From Strigamia acuminata (lineage: Eukaryota > Arthropoda > Chilopoda > Geophilomorpha > Linotaeniidae): DNA of 64,000 nt. The stretch spans positions 10,471,060-10,535,059 of the forward strand of contig OX442314.1 in NCBI GenBank assembly GCA_949358305.1, written 5' to 3'. Under the pieces are notes generated by a model that ran no database searches, had not been told where the DNA came from, and was given only the letters and a program-made list of their open reading frames with translations. Below, one piece after another: positions 1-12,490 of this stretch (positions are counted from its first letter, which is position 1; each line of letters opens with the position of its first letter). Both the position numbers and the translations under genes were made by a program.

Positions 1-1445
1 TCATAATGAAAATGGCGGCACTGGGTGTTAGTGGGCAGATGGTTGACGACTAAGCGTGCGCCATATGAGTAATTTAGGGCATTACTCCTCCCCACTCTAC
101 GCATTCTCAAACAAAATTCTATAAATAAAAGTTACAAAACGGTTTATATATCAAGATAAGTATCAAAAGTGTCAAAAACGAAGAAATTTTGCTTTTATTT
201 GCTCAATAGCGGCAATCACGGCCCACGATGTGAAAGAGGAAAGTTAATAAAAGAAATGTGAAAGACGAGTGAGGGCGCGCTGTAAGTCGCTCACTGCAGT
301 GTATGGGTCTTTTGAGGAGTTAGCAGTTCTTTTAATTAAAAATATATATCGGAAGTTGCACAGATACTTAAAATAGCGGCGCTGGGCGCCCTTTATTGGG
401 TCTCGGTGCCTCTTTGAAAGAGGAGATTTGTTGGGATCAGAAGTTAATCACACTCGGCTTGGAAAGTTTGTGGAATTCACCACCAGAATGCGCCACTAAC
501 GCATGGCGAATTCTCACACGAGCCGAGCGAGGCATTCGAATGATAGGAATGCATTGTCGTTGCCGAATTCTTGTCGAGTTTCGCACCAATGAGTAATTAA
601 GGAATCCCGGTATAATCTCCCACACGTTAGAACGTTACGGTTAATAGATTTTTATGTATGTTTTTGGGCACGGTTTGTTTGTTTGCACGCGGGCGCCATG
701 TTGGAAAATGGCGGGTTTTTGGTTCGGTTTGTTGTTTGTTTTTTTGGTTGAAAATGGCGAGCTTTTGGGTCGGGATCGACGGGTACAGACGCACAGGTGT
801 TGGGAGAGTGAGTCACACCTGGAATTCCAAGTGCAATGCCAGGAGGAAGTTGAGTCGATGCTTATGGGGCATTCGCCCGCGTTTTATCACGCTCTGGTTA
901 ACACCAGATGGCGCAAATGCAGCAACACTTGTGTTTCAAAAGTTTGGTAGTAATCATTTATTTAAACCACATGTGTAATTGATGATAAATTAAACGCATG
1001 ATTGACCGGTTGAGGAAATAATTTAATTTTTTAGGTAATTTTTTTTTTTTATATTTTAAAATTTTTTCTAAAGAAATTTAAAAACTGATTTTTCTTGATG
1101 GCTGAATCGCTCGGCGAGGTTTTTCCGTTCGAGTTTGGGCCTTTTGCGCACGGAGGAGACTTCCGGGACCTTAAAAATTAATTTTTAGATGTTGTTCGGG
1201 TGGGATATTTGCGGTTTTTACCTCTCTGACGGGTTCTTTAGGAGGCGAGACGGCGATAAATACGAATTTTCTTGAATTTTTAACGCCCATCGCATTAGTT
1301 TCGCTCGGTTTTGTTTTATCGTTCGCTTTATTCGGGTTTGATTGAGCTTTACTGAAGAAAGAACCTCGGCGGAACTGGAAAAAATAATTGTTTGAATTAA
1401 TTTTTTCAGAATCGTGGCCTGGTCCGTGTAGACGCCTGGGATCAT
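1..1445. other. Intergenic DNA with no gene recognised
   Basis: I see no gene here. Short open frames occur around 396-980, but they overlap each other in several frames and resemble no family I know. The stretch at 1,020-1,080 is T-rich. I saw no splice-supported exon and no RNA gene. Confidence 0.4.
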
Positions 1446-1615
1446 TTAAGCACTTCGGTAGGGATCACATACAGTTCATGCATTAAACGTTGGGTCAATT
1501 TAGCGTTAGGGGTTGTACACTTACGTGTACATGACGTCAGAAATGCAGTACAGACGGCCCGAAAACCTCCAATTTTGGCGTAAAAAGTGCATAGAAAGTA
1601 GTGTGTGCACAAGTT

Positions 1616-1750
1616 TTTGTTTTTGGGCATAAAAAGTTCATTTTTGGGCATAAAAAGTTCATTTTTGGGCATAAAAAGTTCATTTTTGGGCATAAAAAGT
1701 TCATTTTTGGGCATAAAAAGTTCATTTTTGGGCATAAAAAGTTCACTTTT
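1616..1750. repeat. 21-bp minisatellite, about 6 copies
   Basis: The unit ttcatttttgggcataaaaag is repeated about six times almost without change. Degenerate copies continue to about 1,825. Because 21 is a multiple of 3, the array reads open in several frames on both strands, which creates false ORFs. The unit resembles that of the array at 2,250-2,628: both contain gcataaaa followed by a T-rich half. Confidence 0.9.
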
Positions 1751-2249
1751 GCATAAAATTCCAATTTTGGGGATAAAATTCCACTTTTGGGCATAAAATT
1801 CATAAAATTCCATTTTTGGGCTTAACTTTCGGAGGTATAAAATGTACCTGTTTTGGTACTATATAAGGCATTACCAGTTTAGGGACAAAGCGATATTTGG
1901 TTTGTTTTTAGTTGCCAATTAATTTTGAAAAGGGCGCAACACGTAAACAATAAGAATAATTAAGTTTGAACCATCTGGTGGGGGTTTCAAATACTTTTTA
2001 CTAATGCAAAGCCTGCTTTTAAGCAGATATACTGGAGCTTTAACGGGCAGAAAATTTCAGTTTACAATAATTAATTAAATAAATAATGAATGGCTATAAA
2101 TTTCATGTGAGGAAAAGACTATCATCATATAATAAACAGTCACAAATTTTCAGCAACATAAATAAACAGGAAAAAATTCATATTTAAGAAACTGCTTGTC
2201 CCCAAATCGCGTAAAGCCTTATGCCTCTGAGGGTTAAGAAATATATTTT

Positions 2250-2628
2250 TTGTGCATAAAATGAACAGTTTTGTGCATAAAATGAACAGTTTTGTGCATA
2301 AAATGAACAGTTTTGTGCATAAAATGAACAGTTTTGTGCATAAAATGAACAGTTTTGTGCATAAAATGAACAGTTTTGTGCATAAAATGAACAGTTTTGT
2401 GCATAAAATGAACAGTTTTGTGCATAAAATGAACAGTTTTGTGCATAAAATGAACAGTTTTGTGCATAAAATGAACAGTTTTGTGCATAAAATGAACAGT
2501 TTTGTGCATAAAATGAACAGTTTTGTGCATAAAATGAACAGTTTTGTGCATAAAATGAACAGTTTTGTGCATAAAATGAACAGTTTTGTGCATAAAATGA
2601 ACAGTTTTGTGCATAAAATGAACAGTTG
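2250..2628. repeat. 21-bp minisatellite, about 18 copies
   Basis: The unit acagttttgtgcataaaatga is repeated about 18 times head to tail with almost no variation. Such uniformity points to recent expansion. It yields long ORFs on both strands that I treat as artefacts of the period. It lies beyond the claspin 3' end. Confidence 0.95.
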
Positions 2629-2784
2629 TGTAAAAACCCCATAAAAATAGGTTTTTTTCTAATTCATCTAAATAAACGCCTGGCTCAAATAATCACCTTG
2701 CACCAAATAGACACCTGAGGATGAGGAGGTCGGGTCTTAAAAAAGATTAAATGCGGGCTTTTACGGTAATTTTAGCTGTAAAAT

Positions 2785-5700
2785 TCAATTTACCTTCAAT
2801 AATTTACTTGGTGACTTTGGCGACAGAAAATTAAATGGAACCGGCGCTTTTTCCGCAACAGAAACTAAAAAAAAAAATAAAAAAATTTTAAAAAATTATA
2901 ATTTCTATAAATTATTTTTTTTTAACCTTCCATCGAATGCGTCTTAGTCCTAACATTGAAAAACTCGACTTCCGGTTCCTCAATTTCGCCTTCCTTCGCC
3001 TTTTCCTGCCTCCATTTCTCCTTGTCGAGTTTTTCCATCTTCTTCCTCAACTCCTCTCGCTCGTCTTCGTCGTCTCCGTTCTCCTCGCCCGATAAATTCG
3101 TCTCCGTTCCGTCTTGAATTCCGTTGTAAATGTCTCTCCACCTGAACTTTTTTTCCCGACCCTTTCCATCCGTGTGCAGGTCGCCGTCTTCGAGATACCA
3201 CTCTTTGAGCAAACGAATTTCGCGCGCGTCTTCGTCGTCCATCGCCTTGAAATGCGCGCGACCCACTTGGTCACGAAGCGCGTCTTGATTCGGAAGACAT
3301 TCGTCCATGTCGCCCAACTCTTCTTGCAAAACGTCGTCTTCGGACATGTCCTCTTCGTCGCTGCTCGCATCACTTCCGGACAACTCGGCTTCTTTTTCGA
3401 AAAATTCCGCGATTCTGCGCTTCCTGGTGACGGTTTCGGTCACGATTTCCTCGTTTTCGTCGTAAATCGCGTCTTTATCCTCACTTTCGGACGACTCCGC
3501 TTCGCTTTCGGAGCTTTCAAACACAATTTTTCGCTTTCGGGTCGAATTTTGGGGGAAAAGTTCATCAGTTTCGTCTTCTTCGGCCTCGTTTTCATCGTTT
3601 TTTCGTTTAAAATCGACATTTCCGTCGTCCGAAAGGTGAAAATCGTCCATTTCGTCCCTTTTTCGCTTTCTTTCGTCGCTAATTTCAGCGTTTTTGCCTC
3701 GAGAATCGATAAATTCGTCATTTGTACATCGAAAATCGACCATTTCGTTGTTTTCACGTTGAAAATCTTCCATTTCGTCTCCAGTTTCGTCCCCTGTTCG
3801 TTTTCTTTCGTCAACAAAAGCGTCGTTTTCGACATTAGGCACGGGCGATCCGAATTCTCCAGAGCAAAGTTCGATTAATTTGGCGAAATTTTGCGATTTC
3901 GTTTCCGGATCGATTAACTTCCTCACGTTTTTACGCGGCGATTTTGGAGATCCGAATTGACCCGAACACAAACCAATCAAATCGTCCATTCCAACTTCTT
4001 CACTTTTCTCCTGAATTTGCGAATCGGCGGTCTGAGTCAAACTCAGGTTTAAGTTGTAACACATTTGCGAGTTCGGGTACTGGGACTGGCTATTCATCGG
4101 TATAGACATGATACTTTTCAATGCCGCTTCCTCCTCCAGGGTCGGAATTTGATTGAGCTAAAAAAAATTTAAAAGTTTTTAGTTTTTAGTTTTAATTCGA
4201 TTAAATAAAAATGGAAATAAATACGGACTTTGCGGCTCTTCAACGTCTCGGGTGAAAACAAGGCTCGTTCAATTTCCGGTGTCGTTTGGGTAAATAAATT
4301 GCGTGTGTATCGCTGGCCCGGCGTAAACAGATGACCCATGCCGTAATTATTATCTGCACTAATGTTACTCGTGTCTAGAGAGTTATTTTCCGTTTCTGTT
4401 AAGAGAAAAATCAAAAAATTAAAAACGTTTACAGAAAAACCAAAAAAATCAGAAATAAAACAAAAATATTAGGAAATAAAACATAAAAAATCATAAAAAC
4501 CCCTAAAAAATAAGAAAAAACCCCCCAAAAAATCAGAAAACCCCTAAAAATAAGAAAAAAACCCCAAAAAATCAGAAAAACCCCTAAAAACTCAGAAAAA
4601 TCCTAAAAAATAAGAAATAAACCCCAAAAAATAAGAAAAACCACTAAAAAAAATCAGAAAACAACCCTAAAAAATCATAAAAACCCCTGAAAAGATCAAA
4701 CCCCTTAAAAAAACTAGAAAAAAACCCTAAAATATCAGAAAAAACCCCTAAAAAGATCAGAAAAACCCAAAATTCATTCAGAAAACCTCACAAATAGGAA
4801 AAAACACACAAAAATCAGGAAAAAAACCCAAAAACAACCCAAAAACACAAAAATCAGGAGAAAAAACACAAAAAATGCAAAATAAAAATTCTTTTTTTTT
4901 AAAACCATAATTCCTTCGAAAATCTGAACTTGCATGTGAGTTTTCGACTCCTCCAAACCGGAAATGGAAATATCGCAATTCCCCTCCTCCAAATCGTCAT
5001 TTTCCTCCATTTCTTCCTCGTCATCCGCATCCTCCTCTTCATCCTCCGCCTCGTCATCGATAAAAATATTCCTCCGTGTTTTTTTCTCTCTCAATGAAAC
5101 AAAATCCTCCTCATCTTCTTCCTCCTCTTCTTCATCAGTATCAGTTTGATCCGTCAACTCCGCTTCCTCCTCTTCTTCCACCTCCGCCTCGTTTTCCGCC
5201 CTCACTGCCGAACCCTTCCTCGTTATCCATTTCGTGCAATTCGATCCTTCTCCGCCTTTCCATCTCCCGTTTTTCCGCCATTTTCATCCTCAATTGCTCC
5301 TTCAAACCCAGCAATTGCGCGCCGGGCGTTTCGCTGAACTTCACAACCTTCTTGGCATCTCTCTCTCTCTTTCCTCTTTCGCCGTTTTCGTTTTACTCAG
5401 TTGGAGCGTGTGGTCCGCGAATCGTTGGAAAAACTCCTCCTGTCCCGAGTAATCGCAGTCGAGGTCCAGCGGAGTCGTACTCAAACGCGGAGTCGAAGCG
5501 GTCGCTTTGAGCAGTCGAAGAGTTGCCAACGTCGGCGTTAATCCGCTAGATTTGACCGGTTTTGGCACATCCGGAGTGGTCGCTCGAACGGGCAGTGTGT
5601 TTTCGAGTTCTTCGGGGTCTTTAATCGGTTCTATCGTCGTAATTTCTTCGATTTTCGCACTTTGCGCTTCGTTTTGCGTCGTTGGCTTGGCAATGGTGGC

Positions 5701-6565
5701 GAAAACATCGGGCAAATCGTCATCAGAGTCCATCCGAATATCATTTTCGGTCGACGGGGGTTCGATTTCGGTCGTATTTTGGTCTAAATGGACGAGGAAA
5801 GGCTTGATTTTGGTTGTATTTTGATCGAAAAGGAGCGGGCAAGGCTTGATTTCGGTCGGGATGTGTGTTTTTCTGTTGAGAAAATATTGCAACGTTTTCT
5901 GCTCGGGTTTGTGGTACGGAATTGAAACCGCCGATTGACGAATTATCCGTTGGGTTTCACTGTGGATGTTCAAAACGTCTTCTTTTTCTTTACGGATCGA
6001 TTGTTTGGTCTTGGGAAAATCGTTTTATTAAATTTATTTACTTATTGTAATTTTTTTTGTTATTAAATTTTTACTTTTATGTTTTTTTTTACGGTTTTCT
6101 TCTGTTTTGTGTTTAGATTTGCGTCGTTTTCTTGTTTACAATTGGGAGTTTCCTCGTCCGAGCCCTCTGCGTCGAATAAATCGGATTCTTGGAGAAATTT
6201 ATTGATCTGTAAAATGTATAAATAAATGAATGAAATTAAAAAATGTGAGAAAAATTAATTTTTTTTAAAATTTAAATTACTGAAAATGGTATTGGATCGG
6301 ATGGGTCGTTCGAAGAATCGTTGGCATCGCTTCGACTCGGCACTTTTTCCACAGTAATTTCGGGAATTTGTGTAGTTTCCGAAGGATTTTCTTGGGTTTC
6401 TTCGTCGCTGTCGTCCAGGATTGCGCGCCCGGTTCGTTTTTTGGATACTTTGCGGAAATTAACGACTTCGTCGTCCTCGTCGCTGTCTCGTGTGGCATTT
6501 TCTGTCACGTACGATTCATTCGGCGAACTACAGCTCTCGTTATCATCGATTGTCATCTTGCCCAT
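2785..6565 (-). CDS. CLSPN: Claspin, checkpoint adaptor for ATR-CHK1 signalling (multi-exon)
   Basis: Claspin is a nuclear fork protein that helps ATR activate CHK1. Inferred exons, in transcript order, are 6281-6565, about 6083-6207, about 4910-5990, 4229-4395, 2927-4157 and possibly 2785-2864. The first ATG is MGKMTIDDNE at 6565. The protein is very acidic and of low complexity. Claspin-like landmarks are QRIIRQSAVSIPYHKPEQKT, long Glu/Asp runs, the twice-repeated LCSG(Q/E)FGSP motif and HLFTPGQRYTR. If exon 2927-4157 is not spliced, a stop lies at 2922. Splicing instead through GGAAG/gttaaa adds AEKAPVPFNFLSPKSPSK. The third exon carries two opposing frame changes, near 5355 and 5210. The total of about 1,000 codons is shorter than the vertebrate protein. 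The family call is fairly sure; the exact ends are not. Confidence 0.78.
4430..4880. repeat. A-rich simple-sequence intron of claspin
   Basis: On the + strand this is a degenerate run of aaaaacccctaaaaaatcag-like units of about 20 bp. It fills the intron between the claspin exon ending near 4910 and the exon at 4229-4395. It has no coding content. Confidence 0.75.
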
Positions 6566-6962
6566 ATTACTAACATTACTTGAGCTGTCTTCTCTTTGCT
6601 TGCACCGAATCAAGTTTGGCGGGAAAGGAAAAACATCAACTTCCGGTTTAGTACTCGCACAGTTATTTTCAAAATAAAATCGTGTAAAAACAAATTAATT
6701 ATTGTATTTATACAGAATAAAATATCATATTAATTCAATTTGTTTAATAACGTTAGTTTTGTGCTATTTGATGTTGAAATACAAGATCTAAACGAGGAAA
6801 TTGAAAATATGGTATTTATTTTTGTTCTCGTCAGATGGCGCTAGCTCTCAATTGAATTCAAGGAATTCAACGACGTACCTTTCTTGTATAAACCTGTTCG
6901 CCATTTTGATTTGGACAAGCAAAACTCTGCTTCGTTGTCTGAAGGTCTGACTAATTCCATCA
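6566..6962. promoter_or_regulatory. Shared promoter region between claspin and NXF1
   Basis: About 400 bp separate the inferred claspin start (-) from the NXF1 start (+), so the region should hold both promoters and 5' UTRs. I could not place a TATA box or initiator with confidence. The call rests on gene arrangement alone. Confidence 0.5.
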
Positions 6963-8731
6963 ATGTCTGATTTAAAGTTTAGAGTATCTCGAGACCAGGG
7001 ATCATCACGCACACCATATTACCGTAAGTGTTTCTTGCTCCAAAAAACGTTAATTTAGTCGTTTAACGCGATCTGTGTTGGCACTTAAGCGCAAACATAA
7101 CTTGTTGCGACGTTAGGCCTAAAAATGTACAAATTTCAATTGACAACTTCCTCGTTTAGAGCATGACGACAGGGACGAAAGAATAGTAAAATTTAAGTCA
7201 AACAGTAACGGTGGAGGTCGCAGACGAAGAAGAGACAATCGTAAGTCGTTCGATGATTTAAAAATTTGAAATTTGGAGCAAAAATTGATTTCTTCTTCTC
7301 CAGATTTAAAGCAGGCCGATGGCCGTTCTACTTTCTATGATGAGGAAGGAGACGTGCAAATGGAAGCAGACAATGAACCGTCGAGGAAATCACGATTGTA
7401 ATGGAGATTTAATTGAAAAATATATTTTTTTGTGTTTATTTTGATCTTTTTTTGTTGATTAGTGTTCCGTATGAAGCCAGAGGTGGCTTCAATAGGGGGA
7501 AAAATCGAAGACAACCGAGACGGTGGGGTCGTGGATGTGCGGATGGTGGATATAATCAAAGAAATGATAGAAATAGTCGATCCAATAGCAACTGGTTTCG
7601 AATAGTGGTGTGTATTTGATGTTGATGGTGAGAGAATCATTTTTTTGATTGTGTTATTTTTATTTTGTAGATTCCAAAGATGATCAATGTAGATAAAAAC
7701 ACAATTTTGGAGAGCATCAAACAAAAATCTCATGTTCCATTTGTTCCGTTTAACGTATGTTTAACAGAAATCGAATAATTAAGTGGTTCTTTCAATGAAA
7801 ATAGATAACATTTGTTATTTTTTTTTATAAAATAGTAATTATTTTAATTTAATAGTGAAGATTTATCAGTTTTTCTATAAAATAGGAAAAATTTGTCAGT
7901 TTTACTATGAAATAGTGACAATTTGTCAGTTTTACTATGAAATAATGACAATTTGTCAGTTTTTTTTTTATTGAAAATAACACGTTTCCACATTTTCAAT
8001 GAAAGTATTTTTTTTTCTTTTTAGCGAAAATGATAGAAAATTAAATAATTTCTCATTTTTTTACAGTTTAACTACGAAGGTTCTTACGCCATATTTCACG
8101 TTGAAGGGCGCGAATGCGCCAGAGCAATCGAAAGACTAAATGGCGAAATTTCTTCGCCAAATGGAACCAAAGTAAATTTAAATTTTTTTTTTAAATTAAA
8201 ATAAAACAAAAATATATAATGTGAAATAAATTTCAGATGGTGATTAAAGCATATCCGAGTTCACAACCCCCTGAAATTCCATTGGATGAACACGTTTTGG
8301 CCAGAATCAAACTAGCCATGGACAAGCGCTACAATTCCAACACAAAATCACTCGATTTATCGTCGTTTGTCAACGATAGTGGTAAGTAGCGAAGCTGAAA
8401 TCACAACAACAACAACAAAAATAAATCCAACACTTTGCGAATTATTTCAGAATTTAAGAACAACGGCGTATACATTTCCCTGAATAGAAAAAACGTGTTC
8501 ACGAGTATAATCGAAATTATCGAAGAACATATTCCAGAAGTAATAACAAAATAAAAAATCAATTTTTTTTAATTAAATTAAATTTTTAATTTCAGTTATT
8601 AGCGTTGAATTTGGCCGACAATAAATTGACATCCGAACAATTGGCGTTGATGTCGGGTAAACTGAAAAATGTCAAAATCCTAATACTAGCAGGAAATTAC
8701 GTGAGTTGAAATATAACGTAAAAATTAAGTT

Positions 8732-8763
<32 letters not shown>

Positions 8764-11700
8764 GTCAGTTAAAAAATTTAAACGACCTGAATTCGATCAG
8801 AGAATTAGCCTTGGAGGAGTTAATAGTGTTGCGAAATCCGTTGTGCGACAGCAACAAAGACCAGGCAGCTTTTGTTAGGTAATGTTAACGCTCGATTAAC
8901 AATTTGTAGGTGCATTGACGCGTTGGTCAAATGTGGGCGTTACAAATGTGTGTAATTGTCTTGGATGTTTACAAAATGTTGTTTCAAAGTTTCCAAATTG
9001 GTGTTTTTCGGTGGACGGAGTTTCAAACGAAGGTTTGAATTGCTTCGACGAACGATTCGCTTCGATTTAGGGTAATGATAATCATAAAGCAGAGTTATAA
9101 AATGCATCCAAGGGGGAATATGTGAAAGTTGTGATGATTTTATAGACGCAAATGGTTAAATTAGCAATTTAAAATCTAAAATTTGATGTTTTTAGACGAT
9201 TTTTTGGTAAATTTTGATGTTTTTGGATGATTTTTTGATAAATTTTGATGTTTTTGGATGATTTTTTGATAAATTTTGATATTTTTCGATGATTTTTTTG
9301 ATGTTTTTGGTGTTTTCTGATGGATGTCAACGCGAAAAAGCCTTTGAAGAGTGGAGAAGCGAATTTGAATTTGATTGGAGATGAGCAGATGCAGTTTAAT
9401 GTGATTGGAGATTGTTGAGTACCTTGCACCGTACCCTGTTCTCTGCCAGTTTGGTGCGGCGTTCTGCTTGTTGAAGGTGATGACACTGTGGGTAGGTCTC
9501 ACTTCTCCCTCCCTCGGAATTGGTGCTTGAGTCAGAGGTGACGAGGTTCTGGTGTAAGAGTCAGGCGATATGGTTGCTGGTACAAGTCTGCAAAAACGAT
9601 TTAAACACGATTTGGAATTCTCTAAAATTCCGCTTGGAAGGAAAAGGCAAAAATGGAAATTTTTCTTTAAAAATTTTTATAAAAAAAAAAATTTAAAATT
9701 TCAATATTTTTTAAAATATTTTTTTTAAATAATATTTAATTTTTTTTTTTTGATATTGTTATTTAACCGTTTGCGAGGCGGGAATTTTAAATATATATAT
9801 TTTTTTTTACATTTTGTGTTTATTTGGATGTAATTTTTTAATTGCTGTGGTTTGGTTGGATTTACTGCATTGAGGAGCGTTATTGTGTCGTTCGAAGCAA
9901 TTCTAGCTGTCAATCAAAATTGAATTAGCGAAGAAAACGGAAACTTGGATTAATTTTGGTCGATTTTCGTGTTGTTTTGGTTTTTTGTTGTTGGGTGTGG
10001 AAATTTGGAATTAATTGATGTTGTAATTTGTAACCGACTCACTTGGCTTGACTTTGCCGCTAATGATGGCGTGGAGGGGCCTCTGCACCCGTTTTGTGTC
10101 GCTTTTGGAATCGTGGCACAGATGGACGCCAAAGGCCTCAAACTATGTTCATCGAATTTGTTTTCTGCAGTGCTATTCGTCAGAAGTTTCCTAAGGTCGT
10201 CCGATTGGTACGTTTGTCGAAATATTCGACCGAAAATTATTTATTGATTTTATTATTTCTTTTTTACAGGATGGGCAGGAATTACCACCCGCGTATGGGT
10301 TCGATGTTGAGCCCGAGACGATTTTACCAACTTCTCTAGTAAATAACGGCGCGCCGGTTAAGGAAAATCGATTTTAATGAATTGTTTTTGTTTTGTTTTG
10401 TTTTAGGGGAATTATTTCTCTGATGAAACAGTTCGCGGGATTGTTCCACAATTTCTTGAGCAGTGAGTTGTGAATTGTTCTATTAATTAATTTAATTAAT
10501 TAATTTTTTTGATTTAATTTTTAGATATTTCAGTTTCTACGATGGTGGCGATCGGCAAAGTTTAGTGGCCGCGTACCACGACAAGGCGGTGTTTTCGATG
10601 AGCGCGGTGTCGTTTTTGAAGTATTTTTTTGGTGTTGGTTCGAAGTTTTGCGGTGGTTTTAACGTTTTGTTTGCGTTTGGCAGGGGCGGCATGTCTGCGG
10701 GGAATACGAACACCAATCAATTCCAGACGTACATTCGCGAAAGTCGAAATTTGTTGAAAGTCACTACCCTCGGTCGTCGAAAAACGTTGCTACGTGAAGG
10801 AAAAATGGGTATAATTTCGTATTTGAATACACTGCCGAGGACTCAGCACGATCCTCTGTCTTTTTCCATCGATGTGCCCCATTGTTCGGTATTTTTTGTT
10901 GTTGTTCGAGTGTTTTGTCGTTGTTTTAACGATTTTTTCCTGTTTTTAGAATTCCCTGTTGACGGTGTCATGCAGTGGAGTGTTCAAAGAAATTGGCGGT
11001 AAACCGGGCATGCCCATCCGGGCATTTAGCCGCGTTTTTATTCTGGTTCCACAGGGAGCCGGGTTTTGCATTATTAACGAAATGCTGTTTGTAACGCACG
11101 CAACGTCCGATCAAGCGAAGGTAGTGAAAATGTCGATGTTTTGGTGTTTTTGTTAATTAATTTGTTGGTTTTTGTTTATTTTTAGGCCGCTTTCAAAGTG
11201 CCCGCTCCTACTCCATCCCCGAGTCCGGTTCCTCCGTCCTTGACAAATATTCCAAATGCCGAAACACAGGAACAGATGGTGATGGCATTTTCGCAGCAAT
11301 CCGGGATGAAAATAGAATGGTCGATGAAGTACGTTTTTTCAAGTTTTCTAAGACATTTTGCGATTTTATAAGAAATTATGCTATTTTTTACAGATTTTAT
11401 AAGAAATTATGCGATTTTTTACAGATTTAATAAGAAATTTTGTGATTTTTTAAAGATTTATAAGAAATAATGCAATTTTTTAAAGATTTATAAGAAATTA
11501 TGCGATTTTTTAAAGATTTTATAAGAAATTATGCGATTTTTTAAAGATTTTATAAGAAGTTATGCGATTTTTTAAAGATTTGATAAGAAATTATGCGATG
11601 TATTTAATTTTTTAATTTTTTTTTTAGGTGTTTACAGGAAAATGATTGGGATTATGATAGATCTTGGATAGTTTTTGATCAGTACAACGTAAGAAATGCT

Positions 11701-11787
11701 CAGAAAAATGTATTTTTGATTTTAATTTTTCTTTTTTTGATTTAGAAAAATGGACAAATTCCACCAGAAGCGTTTAAGACGTTGTAA
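6963..11787 (+). CDS. NXF1: Nuclear RNA export factor 1 (NXF1/TAP), multi-exon
   Basis: This is the main mRNA export receptor, which works with NXT1 at the nuclear pore. Start MSDLKFRVSRDQ at 6963. Exons include 6963-7023, 7160-7240, 7304-7397, 7463-7607, 7671-7754, 8067-8171, 8237-8381, 8451-8539, 8596-8700, 8769-8878, 10171-10207, 10270-10338, 10407-10462 and 10525 onward, ending with stop 11785-11787. Visible in order are an Arg/Gly-rich N-terminus, an RNA-binding domain (WFRIV, YAIFHVEGRECARAIERLNG), leucine-rich repeats (LLALNLADNKLTS, NVKILILAGNYLKNL, LEELIVLRNPLCD), an NTF2-like domain (FLEQYFSFYDGGDR, FILVPQGAGFCIINEMLFVT) and a C-terminal UBA-like TAP domain (FSQQSGMKIEWSMKCLQEND). 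The full domain set is present and no break was seen. It is divergent with claspin and convergent with ACBD3. Length is roughly 560-590 aa. Confidence 0.93.
9184..9305. repeat. Minisatellite of ~30 bp in the large NXF1 intron
   Basis: Units of the type gatgtttttggatgatttt followed by ttgataaatttt are repeated about four times. The same motif family (acgattttttggtaaatttt) appears downstream of FAM98 and of its truncated copy. The surrounding intron, 8879-10170, shows no exon that I can recognise. Confidence 0.8.
11340..11600. repeat. Tandem repeat of ~31 bp in an NXF1 intron
   Basis: About eight degenerate copies of a unit containing ttataagaaattatgcgatt fill most of the intron before the UBA-like exon. 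No coding content. Confidence 0.85.
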
Positions 11788-12490
11788 AATTGTGTGGATT
11801 TGTTAAATAGTTGGATAAATATTACTTTTACTTTTGTGTTAAAATTCAGTTCATTTTGAATTATCACATTTAATCATTACATCAAATTTTTTGTTTTGTT
11901 TTAAAAAAAAATGAAAAAATTCGTTTAATTAATATTAAATGATGTCAGTTTTGTTTTGTCATCTCACCTATTGTATAATTATTTTTTTTTATTTCGTAAG
12001 AAATGTAAACGAAATTAAAAGATATGAATAAGACACGTTTTACAGTATTCGTTTAGTTTGATTATGCGATTTATCAAACTGTATTCCATAAAAATGGCGG
12101 TTATAGGTTTTTCAGTAGTAAAGAGTTTATTTTGTATTTTTAATGGTTCCGTTTATCGCAAGTTCTTTTTTATTACTTATATACACTTCCATTGTGACAT
12201 TTTACCTATTGTAACATAAAAAAAGTGATAAATAATATTTTATTCACAACACAAGACATCATTTGCTTATTAAATATATGAAAACAAAAATGGCGGCCAA
12301 TCAGAAACGACGTTTTACTTCATTTCGAGAACGAACTTGTGAATTTTCCCGCTAGGGCGGGACAACACGTAACACATAATTCTAATTTGGCACCGTGAAA
12401 AGTGGGAAATAAAAAGGAAAATCTTCGTAGAAGAAAGCACCACAGTTGGGTTCATTTGCTGTGAAAGCAATATATCGAGCTAGAGATACT
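11788..12490. other. Intergenic gap between NXF1 and ACBD3 3' ends
   Basis: AT-rich spacer holding the two 3' ends. The AATAAA-like strings are too frequent in this composition to pick a poly(A) signal. No gene was seen. Confidence 0.4.

Noticed and set aside
2184-2644. Long ORFs on both strands (MHKMNSFV / NCSFYAQ units)
   Set aside because: They are produced by the 21-bp minisatellite, whose period keeps several frames open. No start context or homology.
3114-3878. 254-codon ORF on the + strand
   Set aside because: It is antisense to the acidic claspin exon; Glu/Asp/Lys-rich coding DNA often leaves the opposite frame open.
4964-5510. Ser/Pro-rich ORFs on the + strand
   Set aside because: Antisense of claspin Glu-rich and Lys/Arg-rich coding sequence.
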